Of a stretch of 64,000 bases of DNA, positions 20,725-29,510 are shown piece after piece. The notes below the pieces were generated by a model. The model did no database searches, was not told where the DNA came from, and was given only the letters and a program-made list of their open reading frames with translations. Position 1 is the first letter of the stretch. Each line of letters opens with the position of its first letter. The DNA comes from Diaminobutyricibacter sp. McL0608. Its GTDB lineage: Bacteria > Actinomycetota > Actinomycetes > Actinomycetales > Microbacteriaceae. The stretch spans positions 2,666,001-2,730,000 of the forward strand of contig NZ_CP154826.1 in NCBI RefSeq assembly GCF_039613825.1, written 5' to 3'. Position numbers and translations under genes: made by a program.

Positions 20725-21984
20725 TCACAGCTCCTTGGTGGTGGCGGCCGGGGTCGTGACGGGCTCGTCCTCGTCCATCGGCAGATCGTCGGATGCCCGG
20801 TCGAGCGGGTCGTATTGTGCGGTCTGGTTCGCCTCGGCGGACCCGACCGGTGTGAGTTCTGCGGCCGCTTCGGCGATCTTGCGCCTGCTGAGCGGGGCGA
20901 ACGTGAACGCGGCGCAGATCACCAGGCCGATCGCGATGAAGACGATCGCCATCCAGTACGGCTGGAAGAAGAACAGCAGGCACCCGATGGAGAGCACTGC
21001 GGTCCACGCATAGAAGATCAGGACGGCGTGAAGGTGGGAGTGCCCCATGTCGAGCAGGCGGTGGTGCAGGTGCTTGCGGTCGGCGCTGAAGGGCGACTTG
21101 CCTGCACGGAGACGCCGCACCACGGCCAGCCCGAAGTCGAGGAGAGGCACGATCAGCACCGCGAACGGCAGGATGATCGGGATGAACGCCGGTACCAGCG
21201 CGGAGCGGCCGAGTGTCGGGAGCGTCTCGGGGTTGATGTTGCCCGTCACCGAGATGGCCGACGTCGCCATCAGCAGGCCGACGAGCAGCGCGCCCGCGTC
21301 GCCCATGAACATCTTCGCCGGGTGCCAGTTGAGCGGGAGGAACCCCGCGCACGCCCCGACGAGGATGGCGGCGATGACGCCGCCCAGGCTGAAGTAGTTG
21401 GTCGGGTTGATCTCGCGCTGCAGAAGATAGGTGTAGATGAGGAAGGTGCCGTTGGCGATCAGTGCGACACCGGCGACCAGGCCGTCGAGCCCGTCGATGA
21501 AGTTGATCGCGTTCATCACCAGCACGATCGCGAACAGCGTGATCACGATACTCATCAGCGGCGAACCCACCGTGATTCCGCCGATCGGCAGCGAATAGAT
21601 CTGGACGCCCAGCCACGCCACGAGACCTGCGGCGACGAATTGGCCGGCCAGCTTGGTCATCCAGTCGAGATCCCAGACGTCGTCGGCGACGCCGATCGCC
21701 ACGATGAGCAGCGACGCTGCCAGGATCGCGAGGATGGGACCAGGGTCGGCGAAGATCAGGTGGAGCACCTGGAACTGACTCGACAGCAGGTAGGCGGCAC
21801 CGAAGGCGACGACGATGCCGAGGAACATCGCGATCCCACCGAGCCGCGGCGTGGGCCTGGTGTGCACGTCGCGCGCGCGGATCTTCGGGTAGAGCCGGTA
21901 CTTGAGGCTGAGCCGATAGACGACCAGCGACATCACGAAAGTGATGACCGCCGAGATCAGCGCGAGAACGAGGTAGAGGGTCAC
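20725..21984 (-). CDS. Polyprenyl-phosphate sugar-1-phosphate transferase, WecA/TagO type, 419 aa
   Basis: Integral membrane enzyme that loads a sugar-1-phosphate (usually GlcNAc-1-P) from UDP-sugar onto decaprenyl/undecaprenyl phosphate, the first step of cell-wall polymer linkage units. Family signatures are DDVWDLDWMTKL, NAINFIDGLDGLVAGV, GDAGALLVGLLMA and the His loop HLHHRLLDMGHSH. About eleven helices precede a cytoplasmic tail of about 55 residues rich in Pro/Glu/Asp. The GTG start overlaps the sua5 stop (GTGA). The position matches rfe (Rv1302) in mycobacteria. Confidence 0.92.
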   Translation of the reverse strand: MTLYLVLALISAVITFVMSLVVYRLSLKYRLYPKIRARDVHTRPTPRLGGIAMFLGIVVAFGAAYLLSSQFQVLHLIFADPGPILAILAASLLIVAIGVADDVWDLDWMTKLAGQFVAAGLVAWLGVQIYSLPIGGITVGSPLMSIVITLFAIVLVMNAINFIDGLDGLVAGVALIANGTFLIYTYLLQREINPTNYFSLGGVIAAILVGACAGFLPLNWHPAKMFMGDAGALLVGLLMATSAISVTGNINPETLPTLGRSALVPAFIPIILPFAVLIVPLLDFGLAVVRRLRAGKSPFSADRKHLHHRLLDMGHSHLHAVLIFYAWTAVLSIGCLLFFFQPYWMAIVFIAIGLVICAAFTFAPLSRRKIAEAAAELTPVGSAEANQTAQYDPLDRASDDLPMDEDEPVTTPAATTKEL

Positions 21985-22694
21985 GTGGTCGTCTCGCCTG
22001 CAGCGGTCTCGCTCGCGGCGAGCTGGTCGCCGACGACCGCGCGCAGCTGTTCTTCCGTGATCACTCCGTGACGGAGGATGCGCAGCGGACCTGCACCCGA
22101 TGCGAGCGCCGTGGCATCGACGATCGTGGAGGAGGAGTCGGCAGCGCCATGGTTTTCGTAGCCGGCCCCGGCTTCGCCCCCGTCGAGATAGACGGCGACG
22201 GAGTCCCCCAGCATCGCTTCCGCCTCGGGCGCGGTGCGAGCGGAAGGACGCCCGGTCAGGTTCGCGGAGGAGACGGCCAGAGGACCGGTCTCGGACAGCA
22301 GTTCGAGAGCGATCGTGTCGCTGGGCATGCGGAGAGCCACTGTGCCCCGGGTCTCGCCGAGGTCCCAGGCGAGGGACGGCTGCGCGGGCACGACGACGGT
22401 GAGCCCGCCCGGCCAGAATTCGGCGACCAGGTCGCGCACGGCCTGCGGAACGGACTGCGCAAGAGCATCGAGCGTAGGGATTCCGGGGATCAGCACCGGC
22501 GGGGGCGATTGACGGCCGCGACCCTTCGCATCCAGCAGCCTCTGCACTGCGGCGGGATCGAACGCGTCAGCCGCAACGCCGTAGACGGTGTCGGTGGGGA
22601 TGACGACGAGCTCGCCGCGGCCGATCGCCGCGCGTGCGAGCCTCATGCCGGTGAGGAGTTCGGATTCGACCGAGCAGTCGTAGATGGGAGCCAT
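21981..22694 (-). CDS. sua5: L-threonylcarbamoyladenylate synthase (Sua5/YrdC family), 237 aa
   Basis: Makes threonylcarbamoyl-AMP from Thr, bicarbonate and ATP for the t6A37 modification of ANN-reading tRNAs. The YrdC core is visible: VVIPTDTVYGVAADAF, KGRGRQSPPPVLIP, PGGLTVVVPAQPSLAW, VALRMPSD and PLAVSSANLTGRPS. At 237 aa it is the YrdC domain plus a short tail, without the full Sua5 domain. I use the ATG at 22694; a longer frame up to 22811 overlaps the divergent HAD gene. It belongs to the conserved sua5-wecA-atpI-atp row. Confidence 0.92.
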   Translation of the reverse strand: MAPIYDCSVESELLTGMRLARAAIGRGELVVIPTDTVYGVAADAFDPAAVQRLLDAKGRGRQSPPPVLIPGIPTLDALAQSVPQAVRDLVAEFWPGGLTVVVPAQPSLAWDLGETRGTVALRMPSDTIALELLSETGPLAVSSANLTGRPSARTAPEAEAMLGDSVAVYLDGGEAGAGYENHGAADSSSTIVDATALASGAGPLRILRHGVITEEQLRAVVGDQLAASETAAGETTT

Positions 22695-22757
22695 GTCGGC
22701 ACCAATGATAGTTGAGGGCGGACCGGACACCCTGAGTACTGGGCGATACTTGACCCG

Positions 22758-23387
22758 ATGGATGTCTACTTCTTCGACTGCGACAAGACGCTGTACGACT
22801 ACGACTTCCACAAGCGGCTCCCCATGCTTGCGGAGCTCGGCGGTGTCAGCCAGTACCGACTCGCCTCACGTTGGTGGGCGGGTGGCTTCGAACGGGCAGC
22901 CGAGATCGGCGAATATGCGACCAGCGAGGAGTACCTGGCCGCGTTCGCCGAGGTGACCGGGGCATCCCTCACCCTCGAGCAGTGGCAGCGCGCCCGCAAG
23001 GCGGCGATGACCCCGATCCCCGGCGCGATCGACGCCCTTCACGAGGCCGCAACTCTGGGCACCGTCTCGCTCCTGTCGAACAACCCGATCCCGTTCCGCG
23101 ACTCGCTGCCGGTTCTCACGCCGGAGATCGTGGATGCGCTCCAGGGCAACGACCTCGTCTCGGCCGTTCTCGGTGCGCGCAAGCCCGAACGGCGCATCTA
23201 CACCCGCGCTCTCGGCCGCTTCGGCGTGCGGCCGGAGGACGCCATCCTGTTCGACGATTCAGCCGCGAACGTCGAGGGAGCACGCGACCTGGGGATGCAC
23301 GCCTTCCAGCTCCGGCGCCGGCACGACGGCTTCGACACCGACGGCCTGGTCGCCGCGATGCGGGCGTTCGCCGGGCGGGAGCGCTGA
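22758..23387 (+). CDS. HAD-superfamily hydrolase, first of a tandem pair, 209 aa
   Basis: A haloacid dehalogenase-fold phosphatase. Motif I FFDCDKTLYDYD carries the Asp nucleophile, motif II LLSNN, motif III Lys in GARKPERR, and motif IV ILFDDSAANVEGA. A small helical cap lies between motifs I and II. The overall build resembles pyrimidine 5'-nucleotidases (SDT1-like), but the substrate is unknown. It is divergent from sua5 and its TGA overlaps the ATG of the next HAD gene by 1 nt (TGATG), so the two are coupled. Confidence 0.85.
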   Translation: MDVYFFDCDKTLYDYDFHKRLPMLAELGGVSQYRLASRWWAGGFERAAEIGEYATSEEYLAAFAEVTGASLTLEQWQRARKAAMTPIPGAIDALHEAATLGTVSLLSNNPIPFRDSLPVLTPEIVDALQGNDLVSAVLGARKPERRIYTRALGRFGVRPEDAILFDDSAANVEGARDLGMHAFQLRRRHDGFDTDGLVAAMRAFAGRER

Positions 23388-24007
23388 TGCTCTTCATCTT
23401 CGACATGGACAACGTGCTCTACGAGTACGACTGGCGTCACCGGATGGCCGCGATGACCGAGCTGACCGGCCTCGACCTCAGCCAGCTCCGCGAGCGCTGG
23501 TGGAACGACGAGGGAGAGTGGGCCGCGGAGGCGGGCGTCTACTCGACGGCGGACGACTATCTGAGCGCACTCCGTTCGGCGCTCGAGGTCGATGTCAGCG
23601 AAGAGGACTGGGTTCGCGTGCGGGCGGCAGCCATGACACCGTGGCATGACTCGCTGGCCGCGGTGAAGCGCGCATCCGAGCTCGGCACCATCACCCTGCT
23701 GACGAACAACGGAGCCCTGACGGCCAAGCACCTGCATGCCCTGGCACCCGAGCTGGTCCCGCTGTTCGGCGAGGATCACCTGTTCACATCCTCTGAGTAC
23801 GGCGCCCGCAAACCGGACCCGATCGTGTTCCGGCGGGTGCTCGAACGATACGGCGCCGCGCCTTCGGAAACCTTCTTCGCCGACGACATGGCGCAGAACA
23901 TCGCGGGTGCCGAGTCGATCGGGATCACCGCGCACCTGTTCAGCACTCCGGCCTCCCTGGCCGATGCGATCGAGGCCTTCGCAGCGTCGCAACCCCGCCG
24001 CGCCTGA
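23387..24007 (+). CDS. HAD-superfamily hydrolase, second of a tandem pair, 206 aa
   Basis: A paralogue of the preceding gene. Motif I FIFDMDNVLYEYD, motif II LLTNNG, motif III GARKPDPIVF and motif IV FFADDMAQNIAGA line up one for one, and the cap (RWWNDEGEWAAEAGVYSTADDYLSAL) aligns with RWWAGGFERAAEIGEYATSEEYLAAF of the first copy. Threonine in motif I is replaced by Val (DxDNV rather than DxDKT). It arose by an old tandem duplication and has diverged. Substrate unknown. Confidence 0.85.
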   Translation: MLFIFDMDNVLYEYDWRHRMAAMTELTGLDLSQLRERWWNDEGEWAAEAGVYSTADDYLSALRSALEVDVSEEDWVRVRAAAMTPWHDSLAAVKRASELGTITLLTNNGALTAKHLHALAPELVPLFGEDHLFTSSEYGARKPDPIVFRRVLERYGAAPSETFFADDMAQNIAGAESIGITAHLFSTPASLADAIEAFAASQPRRA

Positions 24008-24043
24008 CAGGATCCTGTCTCCGCGGAATTCTGCGCTGGGGGG

Positions 24044-24072
24044 TTGACTTCGACTCTAAACCGGTTTAGCGT
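24044..24072 (+). promoter_or_regulatory. Promoter of lacI-ABC-GH130 operon
   Basis: -35 TTGACT (24044-24049), 17-bp spacer, -10 TAGCGT (24067-24072). The first palindromic operator overlaps the spacer and -10, so repressor binding would block RNA polymerase. Confidence 0.6.
24057..24068. promoter_or_regulatory. LacI-type operator O1
   Basis: Perfect 12-bp palindrome TAAACCGGTTTA with the central CG typical of LacI-family sites. It overlaps the -10 region. Confidence 0.75.
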
Positions 24073-24089
24073 CTGGTTTACGAGGCCGT

Positions 24090-24101
24090 TAAACCGGTTT
24101 A
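24090..24101. promoter_or_regulatory. LacI-type operator O2
   Basis: An identical copy of TAAACCGGTTTA, centred 33 bp (about three helical turns) after O1 and downstream of the predicted transcript start. It suits cooperative binding of two dimers on one DNA face. Confidence 0.75.
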
Positions 24102-24125
24102 GGTGTTTTCAAGGGAGATGACAGG

Positions 24126-25145
24126 GTGGCACAGCAACCGACCATCAACGATGTCGCTCGTGCTGCCGGTGTCAGCAAGGGCCTTGTCTCGCTCGCACTC
24201 AACGACCGTGCCGGTGTGGCTCCCGGGACACGTGCACGTATCCTCGAAGCCGCCGAAGAACTGGGATGGCATCCCAACCCGAGCGCGCGCGGCCTCACCA
24301 GCAGGCGGGCATACGCACTCGGGCTCATCGTGCGACGCGATCCGAGCATCATCGAGGCCGACCCCTTCTTCTCGGCGTTCATCGCCGGTGTGGAGATCGT
24401 GCTCGCCGAACGCGGACAGGTGCTCGTACTGAGCGTCGTTCCCGACGTCGAGAGCGAGCTCAAGGCGTACACCCGCCTGGCTCGCGACAAGCGGGTCGAC
24501 GGGTTCCTCATCACCGACCTGCTCGACAACGATCACCGCATCCGGCTCATCGAGCGGCTCGGTGTGCACGCGGTGACGCTCGGCGAGCCCAACATCGACA
24601 CCACCTTCCCGGTGATCAGCCGCGATTACGACCGCGGCATCGCGGCGCTCACTGAACACCTCATCGCCCTCGGCCACACGCGCATCGCGCACGTCTCCGG
24701 TGACGAGCAGATGCTTCACGGACGACTTCGCCGCGATCAGTTCGTCCGCTCGATGGAGGCCGCCGGCCTGAAGTACCGCGTCATCCCGACCGACTTCTCG
24801 CCCGAGCAGGGAGCCGCGGCCACTGACACCCTCCTCGACTCGGCGGAACCGCCGACAGCGATCATCTTCGGCAACGACCCGATGGCCATCGCCGGCATGT
24901 CCGTCGCCCATCGCCGTGGCCTTCGCCTCCCCGACGACCTGTCGATCACCGGACTCGACGGGTCCCAGATCGGAAGCTACGTGTTCCCGGCGCTGACGAC
25001 GCTCAAGAACGACCCGACCGAATGGGGACTCGCCGCGGCCGGCTCCCTGCTGCGCCTCATCGAAGAGGGAGAAGCAGACGACGTGGCCCTCCCGCCCGCA
25101 GAACTCGTGGTGCGCGCTTCGACGGCGCCACCCGCCCGCCCGTGA
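24126..25145 (+). CDS. LacI family transcriptional repressor, 339 aa
   Basis: An N-terminal LacI helix-turn-helix and hinge (TINDVARAAGVSKGLVSLALN, then RILEAAEELGWHPNPSARGL) precede a periplasmic-binding-protein-like sensor domain. The GTG at 24126 follows GGGAG. It is the first gene of the operon and has two identical palindromes upstream, so it very probably represses itself and the ABC/GH130 genes. The inducer is inferred to be a mannoside or its breakdown product. Confidence 0.9.
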   Translation: MAQQPTINDVARAAGVSKGLVSLALNDRAGVAPGTRARILEAAEELGWHPNPSARGLTSRRAYALGLIVRRDPSIIEADPFFSAFIAGVEIVLAERGQVLVLSVVPDVESELKAYTRLARDKRVDGFLITDLLDNDHRIRLIERLGVHAVTLGEPNIDTTFPVISRDYDRGIAALTEHLIALGHTRIAHVSGDEQMLHGRLRRDQFVRSMEAAGLKYRVIPTDFSPEQGAAATDTLLDSAEPPTAIIFGNDPMAIAGMSVAHRRGLRLPDDLSITGLDGSQIGSYVFPALTTLKNDPTEWGLAAAGSLLRLIEEGEADDVALPPAELVVRASTAPPARP

Positions 25146-25198
25146 GCCGCATCCGACTCTCCGGGCACCGCACCAAAAGAGACAAAGGAAAGCACACA

Positions 25199-26488
25199 AT
25201 GCAACGACGCAAACTCCTCTTAGGGATAGCCGCCGCGACCACTCTCGCATTCGGCCTCACCGCCTGCAGCGGCTCAGGCGGGTCCACGACGGATGCGATG
25301 AAGGCCAAGGGTCCCATCACGATCTGGTACTCCAACAACGCCCAGGAAGTGCAGTGGGGCAAGGCGATGGTCGCCTCCTGGAACTCCTCGCACCCCAAGG
25401 AGCAGATCAAAGCGCAGGAAGTACCTGCCGGTAAAAGCACCGAAGAAGTCATCGGTGCGGCCATCACCGCAGGCACCACCCCCTGCCTCGTCTTCAACAA
25501 CCTCCCGGCAGCGACCGGGCAGTTCGAGAAGCAGGGCGGACTCGTCGACCTCTCGAAGTTCAGTGACGGCAACTCGTACATCGAGTCGCGCAGCGGAAGC
25601 GCCGCGGCCCAGTACAAGTCACCGGACGGCGACTACTTCCAGATGCCGTGGAAGTCGAACCCCGTCATGATCTTCTACAACAAGGAGATCTTCGCGAAGG
25701 CCGGACTCGGCGACAACCCCGACCTGTCCACGTATGACAAGTTCCTCGCCGCGGCGAAGAAGGTCACGTCGAGCGGCGCAGCCAAGTACGCGATCTACCC
25801 GGCTCCGACGAGCGAGTTCTTCCAGCCGAACTTCGACTTCCTCCCGCTCTACGCTGCCCAGACCGGCGGCAAGGGCATGATCGAGAACGGCAAGTCGACT
25901 CTCACGAGCCCCGAAGCCACCGAGGTCGCGAATTTCTGGAAGACGATCTACAGTGACGGCCTGGCCGGCAAGGAACAGTACCAGGGCGACCCGTTCGCCG
26001 ACGGCAAGTCGGCAATGGCCATCGTCGGCCCGTGGGCGATCGCCTACTACGGCGACAAGATCAAGTGGGGTTCCGTTCCGGTGCCCACCAAGGACGGTGT
26101 CTCGGCTGACAAGACCTACACCTTCCCTGACGCCAAGAACATCGGGATGTACAGCTCGTGCAAGAACCAGGGCACTGCGTGGGATGTGCTGAAGTTCGCG
26201 ACGAGCAAGGACCAGGACGGCAAACTGCTGAACGTGACCGGCCAGATGCCGATCCGCGATCAGCTGGCGACCACGTACGCTTCGTACTTCGCAGCGAACC
26301 CCGCTTACAAGGAGTTCGGCGCACAGGCGGCGCGCACAGTCGACGACCCGTCGGGTCCGAACACCATCGCGCAGATGCAGGCACTGCGTGACGCATACAC
26401 GAAGTCCGTGATCAGCGGCAGCGGCACTGTCGAGGATGCCTTCAAGACGGCATCCGACAAGATCGACCAGCTGCAGTCGCAGAAGTAA
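25199..26488 (+). CDS. Sugar-binding lipoprotein of ABC importer (SBP family 1), 429 aa
   Basis: Extracellular binding protein. The lipoprotein signal is MQRRKLLLGIAAATTLAFGLTAC, with lipobox LTAC and Cys near 23. The mature part shows ITIWYSNNAQEVQWGKAMV and PWKSNPVMIFYNKEIFAKAGL, typical of oligosaccharide-binding proteins. The ATG at 25199 is preceded by AAAGGAAAG. I reject longer in-frame starts that lack a signal peptide. It lies 53 nt after lacI. Confidence 0.93.
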   Translation: MQRRKLLLGIAAATTLAFGLTACSGSGGSTTDAMKAKGPITIWYSNNAQEVQWGKAMVASWNSSHPKEQIKAQEVPAGKSTEEVIGAAITAGTTPCLVFNNLPAATGQFEKQGGLVDLSKFSDGNSYIESRSGSAAAQYKSPDGDYFQMPWKSNPVMIFYNKEIFAKAGLGDNPDLSTYDKFLAAAKKVTSSGAAKYAIYPAPTSEFFQPNFDFLPLYAAQTGGKGMIENGKSTLTSPEATEVANFWKTIYSDGLAGKEQYQGDPFADGKSAMAIVGPWAIAYYGDKIKWGSVPVPTKDGVSADKTYTFPDAKNIGMYSSCKNQGTAWDVLKFATSKDQDGKLLNVTGQMPIRDQLATTYASYFAANPAYKEFGAQAARTVDDPSGPNTIAQMQALRDAYTKSVISGSGTVEDAFKTASDKIDQLQSQK

Positions 26489-26493
26489 TTCCC

Positions 26494-27474
26494 ATGGCCG
26501 ACACCAGCACGACCCCGGCGGCCGGAGGGCTCACTGAGCCCCCCGCCGCCGGGCGGCCGGGGCGCGACTCCCGCCGTGCGAATAAACCCCTTCGTGTTCG
26601 CGTCTTCGGGCGCAACCCGATGGGATGGCTGTTCAGCGCCCCCTACCTGATCTTCATCATCGCGATCTTCGCGTACCCACTCGTGTTCGCGGTATACATG
26701 TCGTTCTTCGACTACTTCTTCTCCGCACCGGGTGCCGTCGTCGATCGTCCCTTCGTGGGCTTCGACAACTACATCCAGGTGTTCACCGACCCGGCGATGC
26801 TCCAGTCGTTCGCCAACGTCGGCATCTTCCTGATCATCAACGTTCCGCTGACCGTGGTGCTCTCCCTCGTGCTGGCCAGCGGCCTGAACAGCATCAAGCG
26901 CTTCCGCAGCTTCCTCCGGGTCAGCTACTACGTGCCGTATGTCACGGCGAGCGTGGCGATCATCGGGGTGTGGCTGTTCCTCTTCAGCGGGGACGGACTC
27001 GTCAACCACATCCTCGGCCCGCTGGCACCCAACCCGACGTGGTTCATCAACCCGGTCCTGGCGATGCCGTCGATCGCGATCTACGTCACGTGGAAGCAGC
27101 TCGGGTTCTACATCCTGCTCTATCTCGCCGCACTCCAGAACGTGCCGACGGAGCTGTACGAGTCGGCTTCGACAGACGGTGCCGGGCGCATCCGCTCGTT
27201 CTTCTCCGTCACCGTTCCCGGAGTCCGCTCGGCAACCGTGCTCGTCCTGCTTCTCTCGACCATCGTGGGAGCGAACCTCTTCACGGAGCCGTACCTTCTG
27301 ACCGGCGGCGGCGGCCCGAACGGCGCCTCTGCGTCGCCCGTGCTCCTCATGTACCAGCAGGGCATCGAACAGGGACACCCGGGCTTCGCGGCCGCGATCG
27401 GCATCGTGCTGGTCATCGGGGTCCTCATCATCGCATTCCTGGAAAACCGATTCGCCGGAGGGCGGGACAAATGA
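26494..27474 (+). CDS. Sugar ABC importer permease, MalF/UgpA type, 326 aa
   Basis: A Pro/Gly/Arg-rich cytoplasmic tail of about 45 residues, then six helices. The EAA loop ESASTDGAGRIRSFFSVTVP near residue 225 contacts the (unlinked) ATPase. No ATPase gene lies in the operon, so a shared MsiK-type ATPase encoded elsewhere is likely, as is usual for actinobacterial sugar importers. It overlaps the next permease by 4 nt (ATGA). Confidence 0.92.
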   Translation: MADTSTTPAAGGLTEPPAAGRPGRDSRRANKPLRVRVFGRNPMGWLFSAPYLIFIIAIFAYPLVFAVYMSFFDYFFSAPGAVVDRPFVGFDNYIQVFTDPAMLQSFANVGIFLIINVPLTVVLSLVLASGLNSIKRFRSFLRVSYYVPYVTASVAIIGVWLFLFSGDGLVNHILGPLAPNPTWFINPVLAMPSIAIYVTWKQLGFYILLYLAALQNVPTELYESASTDGAGRIRSFFSVTVPGVRSATVLVLLLSTIVGANLFTEPYLLTGGGGPNGASASPVLLMYQQGIEQGHPGFAAAIGIVLVIGVLIIAFLENRFAGGRDK

Positions 27475-28394
27475 CCTCGATCAGACCTGCGGTGGGCACC
27501 ACTCCCCCCGTACTGAAGAAGCCCAAGCGGCGCCGGCGGGACATCGGATCGGCGAGGCGCCTGACCCGGGGCCAGGCGATCCTGCAGGGCATCGTGCTGG
27601 CCATCGGTGCGATCGCGTTCCTGTTCCCCTTCTACTACATGCTCGTCGGCTCCTTCCAGGCGCAGCCTGACACGACCGTCGCCGGCGCCTTCCCCAACCC
27701 GGCGAACCTGACGATCAACAACTACGTGAACATCAATTCGCGCATCAGCCTGCTCAGCGGGCTCGTCAGCTCCGGGATCTTCACCGGTGGCGTGCTCCTA
27801 TGCACGGTCGTGTTCGGGGTGCTCGCCGGCTACGCGCTGTCGATCCTCCGGTGGCGCGGGCGAGGGACGACCTTCGCACTGGCATTGCTCGTTCAGATCG
27901 TGCCGTTCCAGCTGACGATCATTCCGCTCTACGTGCTCATCGCGCGCAACTACGGTCTGGCCGACAACTACCTGGGGATGATCCTTCCGTTCGCGATCAA
28001 CTCGACCGCGGTGCTGATCTTCCGGCAGTACTTCCTGCAGATACCGCAGGAACTCTTCGACGCCGCCCGGATCGACGGTGCTGGAGAGCTCGCGGTGCTG
28101 TGGCGGATCGCGCTTCCTCTGGTCAGGCCGGCGCTCGTCACGGTCATCCTGCTGACCTTCATCGGACCGTGGAACGAATTCCTCTGGCCGTTCCTGATCA
28201 CCAAAGAGGCGAGCCTGCAGCCGCTCGCGGTGTCGCTGGCCAACTACATCAGTACCGTGGCGGCGTCCACCACGAACCCCTTCGGCTCCATCCTGGCCGG
28301 AGCGGTCGTGCTCGCGGCACCCGTCGTCATCCTGTTCATCGCGGGCCAGCGCTACTTCATCTCGACGGACCTCGGCTCGTCGGTCAAGGGCTAG
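27471..28394 (+). CDS. Sugar ABC importer permease, MalG/UgpE type, 307 aa
   Basis: Six-helix permease with the EAA loop DAARIDGAGELAVLWRIALP. A basic N-terminus (KKPKRRRRDIGSARRL) marks the cytoplasmic side. It pairs with the MalF-type partner that it overlaps by 4 nt. The stop is 15 nt before the first GH130-type gene, so it belongs to the same transcript. Confidence 0.92.
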   Translation: MTSIRPAVGTTPPVLKKPKRRRRDIGSARRLTRGQAILQGIVLAIGAIAFLFPFYYMLVGSFQAQPDTTVAGAFPNPANLTINNYVNINSRISLLSGLVSSGIFTGGVLLCTVVFGVLAGYALSILRWRGRGTTFALALLVQIVPFQLTIIPLYVLIARNYGLADNYLGMILPFAINSTAVLIFRQYFLQIPQELFDAARIDGAGELAVLWRIALPLVRPALVTVILLTFIGPWNEFLWPFLITKEASLQPLAVSLANYISTVAASTTNPFGSILAGAVVLAAPVVILFIAGQRYFISTDLGSSVKG

Positions 28395-28409
28395 GAGGCC
28401 CCCGTACAC

Positions 28410-29510
28410 ATGCAGCAAGTTGACATCGGCGCGCTCAGAGACAGCTACCAGGCTGCTCTGAAGCACAGCAACGCCATCACCGACGTGATCTCCACCGACC
28501 AGTTCTCCGCCGGCTACGACGAGCGGCCCGACTGGGCGATCGGGCCTTTCTCGCGCGACGAATCGATGACGTTCGAGCTGACCGGGCAATGGGACGACCC
28601 GACAGGGATCGATTGGACCAGCGACTCGATCTTCAACCCGACGATGATCGCGCGGGGAGATGAACTCCATCTTTTTTACCGGGCATCCCCACGCAAGGAG
28701 TCGACGGCCAGCAGAATCGGCCACGCCGTTCACCGACCGGGGATCGGCTGGACGGATGATCCGGCCAACCCGGTGATCTACCCGACCCTCGAGAACGAGG
28801 CTCTGGGCTGCGAGGACCCGAAGATCTACACGGTCGACGGCCGCTACGTGATGTTCTACAACGCCATCCGCTCCATCGCCGGTTCGCCCCATCCGGACAC
28901 GATGCCGTCGCCTGACTTCCCGTTCGGCGACATCGGCTGCGACATCATGGTCGCGGTCTCGGACGACCTGGTCAGCTGGGAGAAGCGCGGGCTCGTGGTG
29001 CCGTACGACGTGTCGAAGCTGTGGGCGAAGGGCGCCGTCATCCCCCGAAACGGAGCGGGCGAGGCCGTGAAGATCGGTGGCGAGTACCTGATGTTCCTGT
29101 CCGAGGGATGCGGTGGCGTGCCGACGATCGGGCGATCCAGCGACCTGCTGGAGTGGCGTTTCGAGCGGCAGCCCTACCTCGACCTCGGCGAACTGGGCGG
29201 CTCGCTCTACGAAGTCGCCTGTGCCGTCGTCGGGGCGCACGCGGAGGACGACCTCGTGCTCGACTTCTTCTACAGCGACGCCGACGGTCAGTTCGCCGCG
29301 GCACAGGCCCACTATTCGACGGACGCCCCGTTCACCCAGCTCGCGCTCAACCACGGCGGCTCGCTGGCGTGGGGCGGCCTGCTGCAGATCGACGGCGACT
29401 GGGTCTTCGCCCAGGGCTGGGACGCCCCGAAGCACACCCGTGAAATGTACCTCTACCGATCAGTACCGACAGACCGATCAGTACCGACAGAAGGAACCGC
29501 AACCGCATGA
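28410..29510 (+). CDS. GH130-like beta-mannoside phosphorylase/hydrolase, 366 aa
   Basis: Predicted five-bladed beta-propeller enzyme. GH130-type signatures are FNPTMIARGDELHLFYRASP, LGCEDPKIYTVDGRYVMFY and GCGGVPTIGRSSDLLEWRF. GH130 members cleave beta-1,2- or beta-1,4-mannosidic bonds with phosphate or water. Cytoplasmic: no signal peptide. The ATG at 28410 follows GGAGG. The last codons hold a perfect 18-bp tandem duplication (RSVPTD-RSVPTE), and the stop overlaps the next GH130 gene (ATGA). It is more divergent than that neighbour, so GH43/GH32-like membership is the alternative. Confidence 0.72.
   Translation: MQQVDIGALRDSYQAALKHSNAITDVISTDQFSAGYDERPDWAIGPFSRDESMTFELTGQWDDPTGIDWTSDSIFNPTMIARGDELHLFYRASPRKESTASRIGHAVHRPGIGWTDDPANPVIYPTLENEALGCEDPKIYTVDGRYVMFYNAIRSIAGSPHPDTMPSPDFPFGDIGCDIMVAVSDDLVSWEKRGLVVPYDVSKLWAKGAVIPRNGAGEAVKIGGEYLMFLSEGCGGVPTIGRSSDLLEWRFERQPYLDLGELGGSLYEVACAVVGAHAEDDLVLDFFYSDADGQFAAAQAHYSTDAPFTQLALNHGGSLAWGGLLQIDGDWVFAQGWDAPKHTREMYLYRSVPTDRSVPTEGTATA
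29455..29490 (+). repeat. Perfect 18-bp tandem duplication in the 3' end of the first GH130 gene
   Basis: ACCGATCAGTACCGACAG occurs twice head to tail (29455-29472 and 29473-29490). It is in frame and adds six residues to the C-terminus (RSVPTD then RSVPTE). Confidence 0.95.
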
